This document shows, piece after piece, positions 25,988 to 34,690 of a DNA stretch of 64,000 nucleotides. The position numbers were made by a program, and so were the translations under genes. The stretch comes from Anaerolineae bacterium. GTDB taxonomy: Bacteria > Chloroflexota > Anaerolineae > Aggregatilineales > Phototrophicaceae. Numbering within the stretch: the first letter of the stretch is position 1; each line of letters begins with the position of its first letter. Below the pieces are notes generated by a model. That model did no database searches and was not told the origin of the DNA. It worked only from the letters and a program-made list of their open reading frames with translations. Location of the stretch: positions 307,378 through 371,377 of the forward strand of contig JALHQT010000006.1 in NCBI GenBank assembly GCA_022841825.1, in the 5' to 3' direction.

Positions 25988-26919
25988 GCGAACTGGCAGG
26001 CGTCAATACACCCGGCGTCCCGAAGATCGCGTCCGAAAAGGTAGAACGCCGCTCCGTCTGGGGACAGGCGGCGCTGCGCTTCCGGCGTAACCGCCTGGCG
26101 ATGGCGGGGCTGGTCTTCCTCCTGCTGCTTGCCTTCATCGCAATCTTCGCAGATCTGCTCGCGCCCTACTCGTTCAGCCGCGCCTTCCTGGATAAGCGCG
26201 CCAACCTGCTGCCATTCACCCATCCCGATCACCTGCTGGGTCTCGACAGCTCCAGCCGCGATTATCTGTCGCGTCTGATTTTTGGCGCGCGCACCTCACT
26301 GCAAGTCGGTCTCGCCGTACCCATCATCGCCTTCCTGATCGGCGTGCCGCTCGGCGCGATTTCCGGCTACCTGGGCGGACGTGTCGATTTCGCCATTCAG
26401 CGTGTCGTCGAGGTGGCGACGGCGATCCCGCCGCTGCTCTTCGCGCTCTTCCTGTTGAGTGTCCTAGGGACAGGCGTCACCAACGTCATCCTGGTGTTGT
26501 CGATTACGAGCTGGATCGAGGCGACACGCCTGACCCGCGCGCAGATGCTGGCGCTCAAAGAGCGGGAGTTCGTCTTATCGGCGCGTGCGCTCGGCGCGGG
26601 CGGCTGGCGAATCATCGCGCAGCACATCCTGCCCAGTGCGCTCTCGCCGCTGATGGTCCTGTTCTCATTCAGCGTCCCGTTGGCGATCTTTTCTGAAGCG
26701 GGCTTGAGCTTCCTGGGCATCGGCATCACGGAACCCACGCCAAGCTGGGGGAAGATGCTTGGCAGCGGCATTGGGACATCGATTCGCGTATACTATCACA
26801 TCGCTCTCTTCCCCACGCTGCTGGTCGCGCTGACGATGCTCTCGTTCTCGTTCGTCGGCGATGGGCTGCAAGAGGCGCTCGACCCGTCCCGTTCGCGCGC
26901 GAGTGGAAAATTGCAATGA
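25984..26919 (+). CDS. ABC importer permease, DppC/OppC family
   Basis: A 311-residue permease. The cytoplasmic N-terminus, first helix (LAMAGLVFLLLLAFIAIFADLLAPY), GLDSSSRDYLSRLIFGARTSL segment and EAA loop (LSARALGAGGWRIIAQHILP) are all typical of DppC. The start is GTG at 25984 inside the stop of the preceding permease. Its own stop overlaps the start of the cytochrome c gene (ATGA), so permease and cytochrome are translationally coupled. Confidence 0.93.
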   Translation: MSELAGVNTPGVPKIASEKVERRSVWGQAALRFRRNRLAMAGLVFLLLLAFIAIFADLLAPYSFSRAFLDKRANLLPFTHPDHLLGLDSSSRDYLSRLIFGARTSLQVGLAVPIIAFLIGVPLGAISGYLGGRVDFAIQRVVEVATAIPPLLFALFLLSVLGTGVTNVILVLSITSWIEATRLTRAQMLALKEREFVLSARALGAGGWRIIAQHILPSALSPLMVLFSFSVPLAIFSEAGLSFLGIGITEPTPSWGKMLGSGIGTSIRVYYHIALFPTLLVALTMLSFSFVGDGLQEALDPSRSRASGKLQ

Positions 26920-27359
26920 AGACACCTACGACCTTACTGTTGATCCTCTCCCTGACCCTGGCTGCCTGCGGCGGAGCACCCGCCGAAACCGTCCAGCTTC
27001 CGACCGCGACGACCATCCCGACCTTCGCCTATGTCGCGCCCACTGCGCCGCCCTCCGTCGCTACCTCGGCGGCTGCCACGCAGGCGGGCGCGGCAGGCAG
27101 CCTCGACCCGGTCACGCTCGAACGCGGACGTGGTCGTTACGTGGCGTTGGGCTGCGCCGAATGTCACGGCGACCAGGGCGAAGGCGTGGGCGAGGTGCAG
27201 CCGCTCTCCGCCTCGACGCAGAGCGAGCAGGAATTCGTCGCCTTCATGCGTTCCGGCGGCGAACTCGGCGCGGAACACCAGTACGCGACCAACCGCCTGA
27301 GTGACAGCGGCGGGCGCAACCTCTACCAGTATCTGCTTTCGCTGCGTGAGGGTGAATGA
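26916..27359 (+). CDS. Cytochrome c lipoprotein, single haem
   Basis: A 147-residue exported protein. The signal peptide ends in a lipobox (LTLAAC, lipidated Cys18), followed by a Thr/Ala/Pro-rich tether (20-62). A compact cytochrome c domain follows with CAECH at 80-84 covalently binding haem. Met111 in EFVAFMRSGG is a candidate axial ligand. It would carry electrons on the outer face of the membrane. It overlaps the upstream permease and the downstream gene by four bases each. This is an odd partner for a peptide-type importer; no oxidase or reductase is adjacent. Confidence 0.85.
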   Translation: MKTPTTLLLILSLTLAACGGAPAETVQLPTATTIPTFAYVAPTAPPSVATSAAATQAGAAGSLDPVTLERGRGRYVALGCAECHGDQGEGVGEVQPLSASTQSEQEFVAFMRSGGELGAEHQYATNRLSDSGGRNLYQYLLSLREGE

Positions 27360-27886
27360 GCAAGGCATCGCGCAAGCAAACCCAGGCGGATAAACGCTTC
27401 TTCTACATCAGCCTGGGCGTCTTCATCGTCGCGCTGGTCGTCGTCGCCGCCGTATTGCTGAGTGGGCGCGGCACGTCTGGCGAAAGCGTGCCCCCTGTCG
27501 CGCCCGCTGGCTCGGCGGTGCCGCCAACGGTCGCCGTGCTGCTGACCAACGTGCCCGCGCAGATCGCCAACGTGGGCGGGTTATCCAATCAGTTGGATGA
27601 GATCGAGCAGATGGTCGAGGCGTGCGGGGATTATGACGATAACCGACGCACACAGATGGCGCTGCACTTCCAATGGCTGCGCAATCCCGACCTGATCCCG
27701 CGCGACCTGCTGGTGGCGATGGGGGCGGAGACGGTCAACCGACTGATCCTCGGCATGTCCACCTTCACGCTTCAGGAGTGGGGCGCGCAGAGCCGCCCGC
27801 CGGAGTCGTGCCTCGTCCCCATCGGGCGGCGGCTGAACGACCTGCTCGTGACATTGGGGATGCCTGCGGCGGAAGGATTCAACTGA
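27356..27886 (+). CDS. Unknown membrane-anchored protein linked to cytochrome c
   Basis: A 176-residue protein with a basic N-terminus, one membrane helix (FFYISLGVFIVALVVVAAVLL, about 15-36), a Pro/Val-rich linker and a mainly helical outer domain with two Cys. No family is recognised. It overlaps the cytochrome gene by four bases (ATGA), ends the operon, and converges on the SDR gene one base later. It may be a partner or assembly factor for the cytochrome (inference). Confidence 0.7.
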   Translation: MSKASRKQTQADKRFFYISLGVFIVALVVVAAVLLSGRGTSGESVPPVAPAGSAVPPTVAVLLTNVPAQIANVGGLSNQLDEIEQMVEACGDYDDNRRTQMALHFQWLRNPDLIPRDLLVAMGAETVNRLILGMSTFTLQEWGAQSRPPESCLVPIGRRLNDLLVTLGMPAAEGFN

Positions 27887-27887
27887 G

Positions 27888-28679
27888 TTACTGCGTCGCC
27901 GTAATCCCCCCATCCAGATAAAGCACCTGCCCGGTGATGAAATCCGAGGCGCGCGACACCAAGAACAAGACCGCGTGCATGACTTCTTCCGGCTCCGCCA
28001 CCCGCCCCAGCGGGATGCGCGCGGTCAGGCTGGCGTAGAACTGCGCATCATTGAGCATGGCGGCGACCTGCTCCGTGCGCACGAACGTTGGCGCGACGAC
28101 GTTCACGTTGATGCGATGCGGCGCGAGTTCCGCCGCGAGCTGCTTGCACATCGTCCCCAAGCCGCCCTTCGCAGCACAGTATGCCGCGTAGCCGCGCCCG
28201 CGCAGCCCCAGCAGCGTGCGCACCGAGCCGAGATGGACATGTTTGCCGCCGCCGCCCTGCGCGATCATGTGGCGCGCGGCAGCCTGGGATAAAAAGAGTG
28301 CGGACTTGAGATTGGCGGAATAGACGAAATCGAAATTCTCTTCCGTGATATCGAGCAGCTTCTCTTCACGGTTCAGCCCGACGCAGTTGACCAGGATGTC
28401 CAGCCGTCCGAAGTACGCGGCGGCGTCATCGACCATGCGCCGGATGTCCGCCACCTTGTGCGCATCGAACGGCGCAGCGTATGCCTCGCAGCCCTCATCG
28501 CGCAGCGCCTGGGCGAGCACGTCGGTACGTTCGGCGCGCTGCCCAGCGACGACGACCTTTGCGCCCGCCGCCGCCAGCCCCCGGCAGACCGCCTCGCCGA
28601 TGCCGCCATAGCCGCCCGGCACCAGCGCCACCTTGCCATCCAGACGAAAGAGCTGTCCCAAATCACTCCATGCCATCAT
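27888..28679 (-). CDS. Short-chain dehydrogenase/reductase
   Basis: A 263-residue NAD(P)-dependent SDR. The nucleotide loop reads PGGYGGIG (21-28), with Pro in place of the usual Thr. NCVG replaces NNAG. The catalytic Ser152, Tyr167 and Lys171 (YCAAK) are present. It ends with the usual TGQVLYLDGG. Enzymes of this type oxidise sugars, sugar acids or polyols. It is the last gene downstream of the sugar operon, separated from the LLM gene by a 174-base repeat-bearing gap, so co-transcription is possible but uncertain. Confidence 0.9.
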   Translation of the reverse strand: MMAWSDLGQLFRLDGKVALVPGGYGGIGEAVCRGLAAAGAKVVVAGQRAERTDVLAQALRDEGCEAYAAPFDAHKVADIRRMVDDAAAYFGRLDILVNCVGLNREEKLLDITEENFDFVYSANLKSALFLSQAAARHMIAQGGGGKHVHLGSVRTLLGLRGRGYAAYCAAKGGLGTMCKQLAAELAPHRINVNVVAPTFVRTEQVAAMLNDAQFYASLTARIPLGRVAEPEEVMHAVLFLVSRASDFITGQVLYLDGGITATQ

Positions 28680-28714
28680 TGATGCTCCTACGTCATTCAG
28701 ATGCCCACACAGAA

Positions 28715-28830
28715 AATGCCTTTAACACGAAGGCGCGGAGCGGACGGAGGTACACGAAGGAATCCGATTCATTGACTCCGTGTACCTTCGTTTCCTCCGT
28801 GCCTCCGTGTTGAAAATCTGGAACATTCTT
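28715..28830. repeat. Large imperfect intergenic inverted repeat
   Basis: The left arm (from about 28721, TTAACACGAAGGCGCGGAG, then GGAGGTACACGAAGGAA) mirrors the right arm (GTGTACCTTCG, then TTTCCTCCGTGCCTCCGTG, then TTGAAA) with several mismatches. It occupies the space between the LLM and SDR genes and encodes nothing evident. No second copy was seen in this window. Confidence 0.6.
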
Positions 28831-28853
28831 CGCGTCCTTCGCGCCTTCGCGGT

Positions 28854-29903
28854 TCAGTTCGCGCTATCCTTGCATCGCGGCGCGACCTGCTCCATGAACA
28901 AGCGCATCCCCGCCGTCTCCGGCGCATCCATGAACCACAACATGAAATGCGAGACGCCGAGTGCCTGATACGCCGCGATCTGCGCGCGCACCTCGTCCGG
29001 CGTGCCGACCAGCCACGCCTCCGTCAGATATGCCGGATAAGCGTCGCTGCGCCCCGCCATGAAATCGGCGAAGTCCGTGCCGCCCGGCAGCGCTGCGCCC
29101 GGCGTCAGCGCCAGCATCGCGCGAAGCTGCTCACGGATGCCGTCGCGCGTCGGCGCGATCACGATTTGCGTCTCGTAGCTGATCTCCAGCTCCGCGAAGT
29201 CACGCCCGATGTTGGCGCAGGCTGCGCGCAGCGCGTCGAGCCGCCGCGCCATCTCCGCCAACCCGACTGGCACACTGTTCCAACCCTGCCCCAGGCGCGC
29301 GGCGGCATCGAACGTCAGCGGGTGCGCCTCGCCAAACCAGATGGGCGGGTGCGGTGTTTGCAGCGGCGGCGTACAGACCGCCTCATGCGTGCGATAGAAG
29401 GCACCCTCGAATGTCAGCGGTGCAGCCTCGCTTGTCCGCCACAGTTCGAGCGTCAATTCCAGCCCTTCGAGGAAGTCCGCCATGCGCGCCTCGACCCCTT
29501 CGGGATAGTTCAGCCCGTAGGCGTGATGCTCGCTGGCGCGCGTGCCTGTGTCGGCGAAATAGATGAAGCGCCCGCCTGAAAGCTGATCGAGCGTGGCGAT
29601 CATCTTGGCGGCGACGGCGGGATGGCGAAAGTAATGCCCCTGGTGGATGATGCCCAACTTTGCCTGCTGCGTACACCCGGCGATGGCGGCGAGCGTCGTC
29701 CAGCCTTCCAGGATCGCCTGCTCGTGACCGAGCATCAGATGATCCGCCACCCAGATCGAGTCGTAGCCCAGGCTATCGGCGAGCCGCGCCGTCGCCAGCG
29801 CCGCCTGCGGGTCGAGGCGCGGCAGGTTGGGCACGCGAAACAAGCCGCCGCCAGGCATGGCGAAGATCGGCACGCAGTAACCGAAGCGCGTCGGGTGACT
29901 CAT
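28854..29903 (-). CDS. LLM class (luciferase-like) flavin-dependent oxidoreductase
   Basis: A 349-residue luciferase-like TIM barrel using FMN or F420. MSHPTRFGYCVPIF is the first strand. LADSLGYDSIWVADHLM is the characteristic second helix/strand and GWTTLAAIAGCTQ follows. Members are F420-dependent dehydrogenases/reductases or FMN monooxygenases; the sequence alone does not decide. The ATG at 29903 overlaps the stop of the dehydrogenase gene by four bases. Longer upstream starts would intrude into that gene. Its place in a sugar operon suggests oxidation of a sugar-derived intermediate (inference). Confidence 0.87.
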   Translation of the reverse strand: MSHPTRFGYCVPIFAMPGGGLFRVPNLPRLDPQAALATARLADSLGYDSIWVADHLMLGHEQAILEGWTTLAAIAGCTQQAKLGIIHQGHYFRHPAVAAKMIATLDQLSGGRFIYFADTGTRASEHHAYGLNYPEGVEARMADFLEGLELTLELWRTSEAAPLTFEGAFYRTHEAVCTPPLQTPHPPIWFGEAHPLTFDAAARLGQGWNSVPVGLAEMARRLDALRAACANIGRDFAELEISYETQIVIAPTRDGIREQLRAMLALTPGAALPGGTDFADFMAGRSDAYPAYLTEAWLVGTPDEVRAQIAAYQALGVSHFMLWFMDAPETAGMRLFMEQVAPRCKDSAN

Positions 29904-30970
29904 GGCGCACCGCCATCGACGCGATTCTCGATTGGCTCGCCGCGCAGGCTGCGCAGGACGTTGTTCCAGATACCGAGCGAATCGCGCACCCACGTCCAGG
30001 GACCCTGCCATGCCGAATGTGATGTGATCGAGACGTTGTAGCTCAGATCTTCGTGCAGGGCGTGGATCGGGTCATCGACGGGCAGCGGCTCTTCGTAGAA
30101 GACATCCAGCCCTGCCCCGCCGATTCGTCGTTCGCGCAGCGCCGCCGTCAGCGCGACCTGATCCATCAGCTTACCTCGCGCGGTGCTGATGAAGAGCGCG
30201 TTCGGCTTCATCATGCCGATCTCACGCGCGCCGACGATGCCTTCAGTCTCCGGCGTCAGCGGAAGCTGCACGCTCAGGATGTCGCTGCGGCGGAACAGAT
30301 CGTCAAACTCGCAGTAATCGATACCCCAGCGCGCTTCAAGTTCGGGGAAGCGCACGCGATCCCAGTAGAGCGCCTTCATGCCGAACGCCTGCGCGTAACG
30401 CGCCATCGGGCGGGCGATCTCGCCAAAGCCGCACAAGCCGAGCGTCAAGTCCGCCAGGATGCCGATTTTGAGGCTGGCGGGCGCGCCCCACCCCTCGGTC
30501 GTGTAGCCGCGCCGTTCCATGTAGGCGCGCTGCTGTGGCATTCGCTTGACGTGGTTGAGGATGAACGCCCAGTTGTGCTCGGCGACGGTGATGTAGTTGA
30601 TCAGCGGCGGCGCGGCAGCGGGTATGCCCAACTGCTGCACAGCCTTCATCGGGATGCCGCGATAATCCTGCCCCAGATGCTGGACGAGGCGCAGCTTTTT
30701 CGCCTTGAGCAGGACGGCATCCGGCACGCTCACCTTGTGGATATTCAGATAGTCGGCGTCTTCGATGTGCGCTTCGACTTCTTCCAGCGATTTACACTCC
30801 ATCAGCTCATGCGGAATATCCGCGAACAGCTCCTCAAACGACGGCGCGTAGGGCAGCGCGACCGGGTCGTCGGGATGCAGCTTCGAACGCCAGTCCGCGC
30901 CCATCGTGCGATCCAGCCGCACACCCCACAGGATGTTGCCGACCGAGTCCCAGTTGACGATCTTGATCAT
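29900..30970 (-). CDS. D-isomer specific 2-hydroxyacid dehydrogenase
   Basis: A 356-residue NAD(P)-dependent dehydrogenase of the phosphoglycerate/glyoxylate reductase superfamily. The Rossmann motif is GLCGFGEIA (178-186). The catalytic triad residues are Arg265 (STARGK), Glu293 or Glu294 (FYEEP) and His318 (SITSHSAW). The N-terminal catalytic domain is unusually long. These enzymes interconvert 2-keto and D-2-hydroxy acids, consistent with the late steps of a sugar-acid route. It is coupled by 4-base overlaps to both neighbours. Confidence 0.88.
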   Translation of the reverse strand: MIKIVNWDSVGNILWGVRLDRTMGADWRSKLHPDDPVALPYAPSFEELFADIPHELMECKSLEEVEAHIEDADYLNIHKVSVPDAVLLKAKKLRLVQHLGQDYRGIPMKAVQQLGIPAAAPPLINYITVAEHNWAFILNHVKRMPQQRAYMERRGYTTEGWGAPASLKIGILADLTLGLCGFGEIARPMARYAQAFGMKALYWDRVRFPELEARWGIDYCEFDDLFRRSDILSVQLPLTPETEGIVGAREIGMMKPNALFISTARGKLMDQVALTAALRERRIGGAGLDVFYEEPLPVDDPIHALHEDLSYNVSITSHSAWQGPWTWVRDSLGIWNNVLRSLRGEPIENRVDGGAP

Positions 30971-31917
30971 GATCCTCGTTCCTGCATGACGCGATGCCAG
31001 GCGCGGATAAAGGTGCGCTTGCCATTGGCGAGGATCGCCTCGCTCTCCTCTTCGCCGGGAATGGTGCGCAGCTCCATCGAGAGGATCGGCGTCGCGCCCA
31101 GTCGCGCCCGCGCTTTCGCAAAGTAATCGACGTTGAACAACTGATGGAGAAAGTCTACGACTTCCGGCAGGTCATTGCGCCCCAGCGGATGCCCAAAGCG
31201 CGGGTGAAAGTCGCCATACAGCGGGGTGTCGCGGTGATCGATGACGCAGTTGCCGATATGCGCGTGCAGCAGATGCGGCGCGGCGAGCGTCAGCGCTTCG
31301 TGCGCGCTTTCGCCCAGCAGCGGCAGATGGCTGAGGTCGAGCGTCAGCCCGAAGTTGGCACGCCCGACGGCGTCCGCCAGCGCGACCGCTTCGCGCGTGG
31401 GTCCGATCAGCCGCTTCTTTTCGACATCGCGGTCGAAGTTTTCCAGCACGATGTGCAGCCTTCGCCCGTCCGAATGCGCATCGGCGTAATCGCACAACAC
31501 CTGCAAATCCTCGATCAGCCGTGCGGTTGTCGCCGCGCGTTCCCCTTCGCCGGGGTCGAGCGGTCCCTGCACCATCGCCAGCGTGCTGTCGAACGCGATA
31601 GCCTCGTCGAGCAGCGCCTTGACGCGCGTCATCGCCGCCGTCCGCGCCGCCGCGTCCACGCTGCCGAGTTCGAGCTTTTCCAGCAGGATCGGCAGGATCG
31701 GCAGGTAGACAACCTGGAGCTGCGACGAGCGCAGCAGCGCCCGCGCCTGCGCCCGCACGTCGGGATGCTTGACGGGCGCGATCTCAACCGCGCCAAAGTC
31801 GGAATCGCCGACGATGCGGCGCAGCGTCTCCACGACAGGACCTTCGCCGCCGCGACATTCGAGGTAGATCAACGGATGGACGACGCCGAAATCAAGAAAG
31901 TTTGACCAGTGCGTCAT
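30967..31917 (-). CDS. Sugar phosphate isomerase/epimerase-like TIM-barrel protein (C)
   Basis: A 316-residue AP-endonuclease-2-like barrel. Candidate metal ligands are the Glu in IVLENFD, the Asp and His in TLDLSHL, the His in HAHIGN and the Glu in SMELRT. It is one of three diverged members in the operon. It overlaps both neighbours by four bases. Possible activities are epimerisation, keto-sugar dehydration or glycoside cleavage after oxidation. None can be chosen from sequence. Confidence 0.8.
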   Translation of the reverse strand: MTHWSNFLDFGVVHPLIYLECRGGEGPVVETLRRIVGDSDFGAVEIAPVKHPDVRAQARALLRSSQLQVVYLPILPILLEKLELGSVDAAARTAAMTRVKALLDEAIAFDSTLAMVQGPLDPGEGERAATTARLIEDLQVLCDYADAHSDGRRLHIVLENFDRDVEKKRLIGPTREAVALADAVGRANFGLTLDLSHLPLLGESAHEALTLAAPHLLHAHIGNCVIDHRDTPLYGDFHPRFGHPLGRNDLPEVVDFLHQLFNVDYFAKARARLGATPILSMELRTIPGEEESEAILANGKRTFIRAWHRVMQERGS

Positions 31918-33116
31918 GGAGTCGCTCCGATGCTCTGCTCATAGGCGGACAGCCGACCGCTCAGGATGTCCTCGACCCCCACCATATGCCCCGTCATCCC
32001 GCTCTCCAGCATCCCGAAGACCAGCGCGAGCGAGCGCAAGCCCTGCTCGCCATCCACCTCCGGTTCCCGCGCCTCCACCACCGAGGCGACAAAATCCGCC
32101 TGCTCGATGGCGAGCAGATTGGCGTCAATCGTCGCCCACTCCAGCGCATACGTCGTCAGGCGTTCGCCGCCAAAGAGCGCGGCGGTCACCGGGTCGAGAT
32201 GATAATCCGGGGCGAGCGCCAGCAGGTCGTCATCGGCGACGGCGCGATCCTGTCCGTTTTCGCGCAGCGTCAGGCGCAGGGGACTGCCGGTACGATCTGA
32301 CGGAATGCCGAGCGTGCCGCCCATGCCGTAGACCATGCGGGCGAAGTGATTTTCGCCGCGTCCCGCCATGTTGAGCAGCCAGTGGGCGACCGCGCCGCTG
32401 CGAAACTGCGCCACGCCCACGGACAGATCTTCCGCGTCAGCGGGGTGCAGCGCACCGCTGGCGTCCTTGCGTTGGGCATCGACGATCTGATTGAGGGCAA
32501 AAACGCGGTCGATGGGTCCCAGCAGGTATTCGAGGATGTCGGTGTAATGCACCCCCATATCGACGACAATGCCGCCGCGATTCTTCAAATGCCGCCAGGG
32601 CGTGATGATGACGTTTTCGCCCGCGCTGGACGAGGACTGCACGGCGAGATAGGGCTTGCCAATCACGCCTGCGTCGATCAGCGCGCGCGCCAGACGGTTG
32701 ATCGGGTCGCGGCGGTAGTTTTCGGCGACCGCCAGCTTCCTGCCCGCCATGCGCGCCGCCCGCACGAGCTGGGCACCTTCCGCGACCGTCAACGTGATCG
32801 GCTTTTCGACCATGACATGCACGCCGGAATGGAGCGCCAGCTCGCCGACGCTGGTGTGCGTTTCCGGCGTCGTGGTGATGATCAGCCCGTCGAGACGCGC
32901 CTCGCGCAGCATCGTCTCGGCGTCGTGGTACTGCACGGGCGCGCCGCCGAAGAGATCGCGCGCCACGTCCGCCGCCGCCGCCGCGCTCGCCGGCATCACG
33001 TCGCAGACGGCAGCGAGGTCGAACGACAGCCTGCCGACCTTGTGCAGGCGCTCCATCCCGCGCAGATGCCGCCGCCCCATGCCGCCGCAGCCGACGAGTC
33101 CGAGTGCGAAGCTCAT
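31914..33116 (-). CDS. Gfo/Idh/MocA family oxidoreductase
   Basis: A 400-residue NAD(P)-dependent dehydrogenase. The Rossmann loop is GLVGCGGMG (6-14), EKP (104-106) is the family signature, ENYRR follows, and Asp187/His190 (VVDMGVHYTD) form the catalytic part. The family oxidises sugars and inositols, often at C3 or C2. The ATG at 33116 overlaps the upstream barrel gene by four bases; the longer open frame is spurious. Together with IolE-like barrels it suggests an oxidise-then-eliminate scheme (inference). Confidence 0.9.
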   Translation of the reverse strand: MSFALGLVGCGGMGRRHLRGMERLHKVGRLSFDLAAVCDVMPASAAAAADVARDLFGGAPVQYHDAETMLREARLDGLIITTTPETHTSVGELALHSGVHVMVEKPITLTVAEGAQLVRAARMAGRKLAVAENYRRDPINRLARALIDAGVIGKPYLAVQSSSSAGENVIITPWRHLKNRGGIVVDMGVHYTDILEYLLGPIDRVFALNQIVDAQRKDASGALHPADAEDLSVGVAQFRSGAVAHWLLNMAGRGENHFARMVYGMGGTLGIPSDRTGSPLRLTLRENGQDRAVADDDLLALAPDYHLDPVTAALFGGERLTTYALEWATIDANLLAIEQADFVASVVEAREPEVDGEQGLRSLALVFGMLESGMTGHMVGVEDILSGRLSAYEQSIGATP

Positions 33117-33916
33117 GTCTGCGCCTCCCGCGTCGGCAGCGCCAAGTCGTAGCCCAGCCCACGGATGTACTCGGCATTGATGCGCGCGCTTTCGGCGGGC
33201 GAGACATCGCTGCGGCTGTTTTCGACCACCACCCAGCCCTCGAATTTCATCTCTTCCAGCGCGGCGAAGAATGCCGGATGATCGAGCAGCGGCAGACGCC
33301 CGCGCCCCAATTCGACGAACTTGCCCAACGCCCACTCCTTGACATGCACGTAGCTCAGGCGCTGCGCATAGTGGCGGATCTGCGTCACCGGGTCTTCTTC
33401 GACGAGCGCGATATGCGACGAATCCAGGCAGAGTTTGGTCAGCCGCGTGTGCTTGAGCAGGATGTCGATCTCCTCACCCGTCTCGATGGTGCAGCCCGTG
33501 TGCGGGTGATAGCCGATCTCGATGCCGTGCTGCGCGCCATGGACCGCCAGTTCCTCGCACGCTCCCGCCAGCGCCGCGTATTCGGCGTCGCTGGGGGGGC
33601 GCATACGCAGCCGCCCCCCGCCGACCAGCCCGTAAGCGTCGGCATGGAAAAGCGCAGCATAGTCGATGCGTCGCTTGTGAATGGCGATCTGTGCCTGGTC
33701 GATCGGCAGTTCCAGCCCGCCGAACAGGGTCGCCACCCGCAGCCCGCCCAACTGCTCACGCAGACTGTCAGGGGTACCGAGCCAATCCAGGCTGTGATCG
33801 AACAGTTCGACCGCCTGCCAGCCCGCCGCGCGGATTTCCGCGAACATCGTCGCCAGGTCGGGCTTGGTGCTCCAGTTGATGGTGCTGTAGGCGAACTTCA
33901 ATGGAAATGAGGGCAT
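33113..33916 (-). CDS. IolE-like sugar phosphate isomerase/epimerase family protein (B)
   Basis: A 267-residue TIM barrel that resembles inosose dehydratase and relatives more than the other barrels in the operon. The diagnostic series is GYHPHTG, ETGEEID, LCLDSSHIA, YVHVKEW and VVVENSRSD. Inosose dehydratase removes water from 2-keto-myo-inositol. Here the substrate may differ, because IolB and IolD are absent from the window. It lies 21 bases after the SDR gene and overlaps the Gfo/Idh/MocA gene by four. Confidence 0.83.
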   Translation of the reverse strand: MPSFPLKFAYSTINWSTKPDLATMFAEIRAAGWQAVELFDHSLDWLGTPDSLREQLGGLRVATLFGGLELPIDQAQIAIHKRRIDYAALFHADAYGLVGGGRLRMRPPSDAEYAALAGACEELAVHGAQHGIEIGYHPHTGCTIETGEEIDILLKHTRLTKLCLDSSHIALVEEDPVTQIRHYAQRLSYVHVKEWALGKFVELGRGRLPLLDHPAFFAALEEMKFEGWVVVENSRSDVSPAESARINAEYIRGLGYDLALPTREAQT

Positions 33917-33937
33917 GATGATGAATACCTTTAGGAT

Positions 33938-34690
33938 TTACCCCGCGCCACCTTTGCAGCTCCAGACCGAGCCGGTCGTGTAGGTGTTGCGTTCGGAACA
34001 CAAGAATTCCACGACTTCCGCCACCTCGTCGGCATCCGAATAGCGCCCAATCGGCGTATTCGGCGGATCTGCCAGGAACTCGGCGGAAAAGCGCGGCACG
34101 ACCATCTCGGTCAGGGCGCGCCCCGGCTCGACGCCGTTGACGAGCACGCCCTGCTTTGGGTAGGCGTTGCCAAGCGCGGAGACCATGGCATGGACTGCGC
34201 CCTTCGAGGTCGAGTAAGGCACCAACTGCGCCGAACCCAACCGAGCGCCGGAGGTGATGCTCACACAGCGCCCCCATCCACGCGCCAGCATGTGCGGGAT
34301 CGCCGCCTGATGCGCATAGTAAACGCCGTAGACGTTGATCTGCATCACGCGGTCGAACTCCGCCGCCGATTGCAGGCTGAAGTCCTGCTCTTTCCCCAGC
34401 ACGCCCGCGCAGCAGACGAGAATATCCAGCCGCCCCCAGCGTGCGATGACCTCGGCAACGGCTGCATGAACCGCCGCCTCGTCGCGCACATCGACGGGCA
34501 GCGAAAGCGCGCTCTGCCCTGTTGCTTCGATCTCGCGGCAGACATCCGCGATACCAGTCCCCACGTCGAGCACGGCGACATCGCGCCCGGCTTGCGCCAG
34601 ACGCAGCGCGCAGGCGCGCCCGATGCCGCGCGCCCCGCCAGTGACCAGCGCGACCCGTCGTTCAAATGGCGCAGCAAAGCGAAGCATCAT
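33938..34690 (-). CDS. Short-chain dehydrogenase/reductase
   Basis: A 250-residue classical SDR. The cofactor loop is TGGARGIG (17-24), Asp42 follows strand 2 and suggests NAD preference, CCAG replaces NNAG, and Ser147, Tyr159 and Lys163 (YSTSK) form the active site. Close in type to sugar or polyol dehydrogenases. The ATG overlaps the stop of the upstream barrel gene by four bases (ATGA); an ATG three bases later is an alternative. Confidence 0.9.
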   Translation of the reverse strand: MMLRFAAPFERRVALVTGGARGIGRACALRLAQAGRDVAVLDVGTGIADVCREIEATGQSALSLPVDVRDEAAVHAAVAEVIARWGRLDILVCCAGVLGKEQDFSLQSAAEFDRVMQINVYGVYYAHQAAIPHMLARGWGRCVSITSGARLGSAQLVPYSTSKGAVHAMVSALGNAYPKQGVLVNGVEPGRALTEMVVPRFSAEFLADPPNTPIGRYSDADEVAEVVEFLCSERNTYTTGSVWSCKGGAG

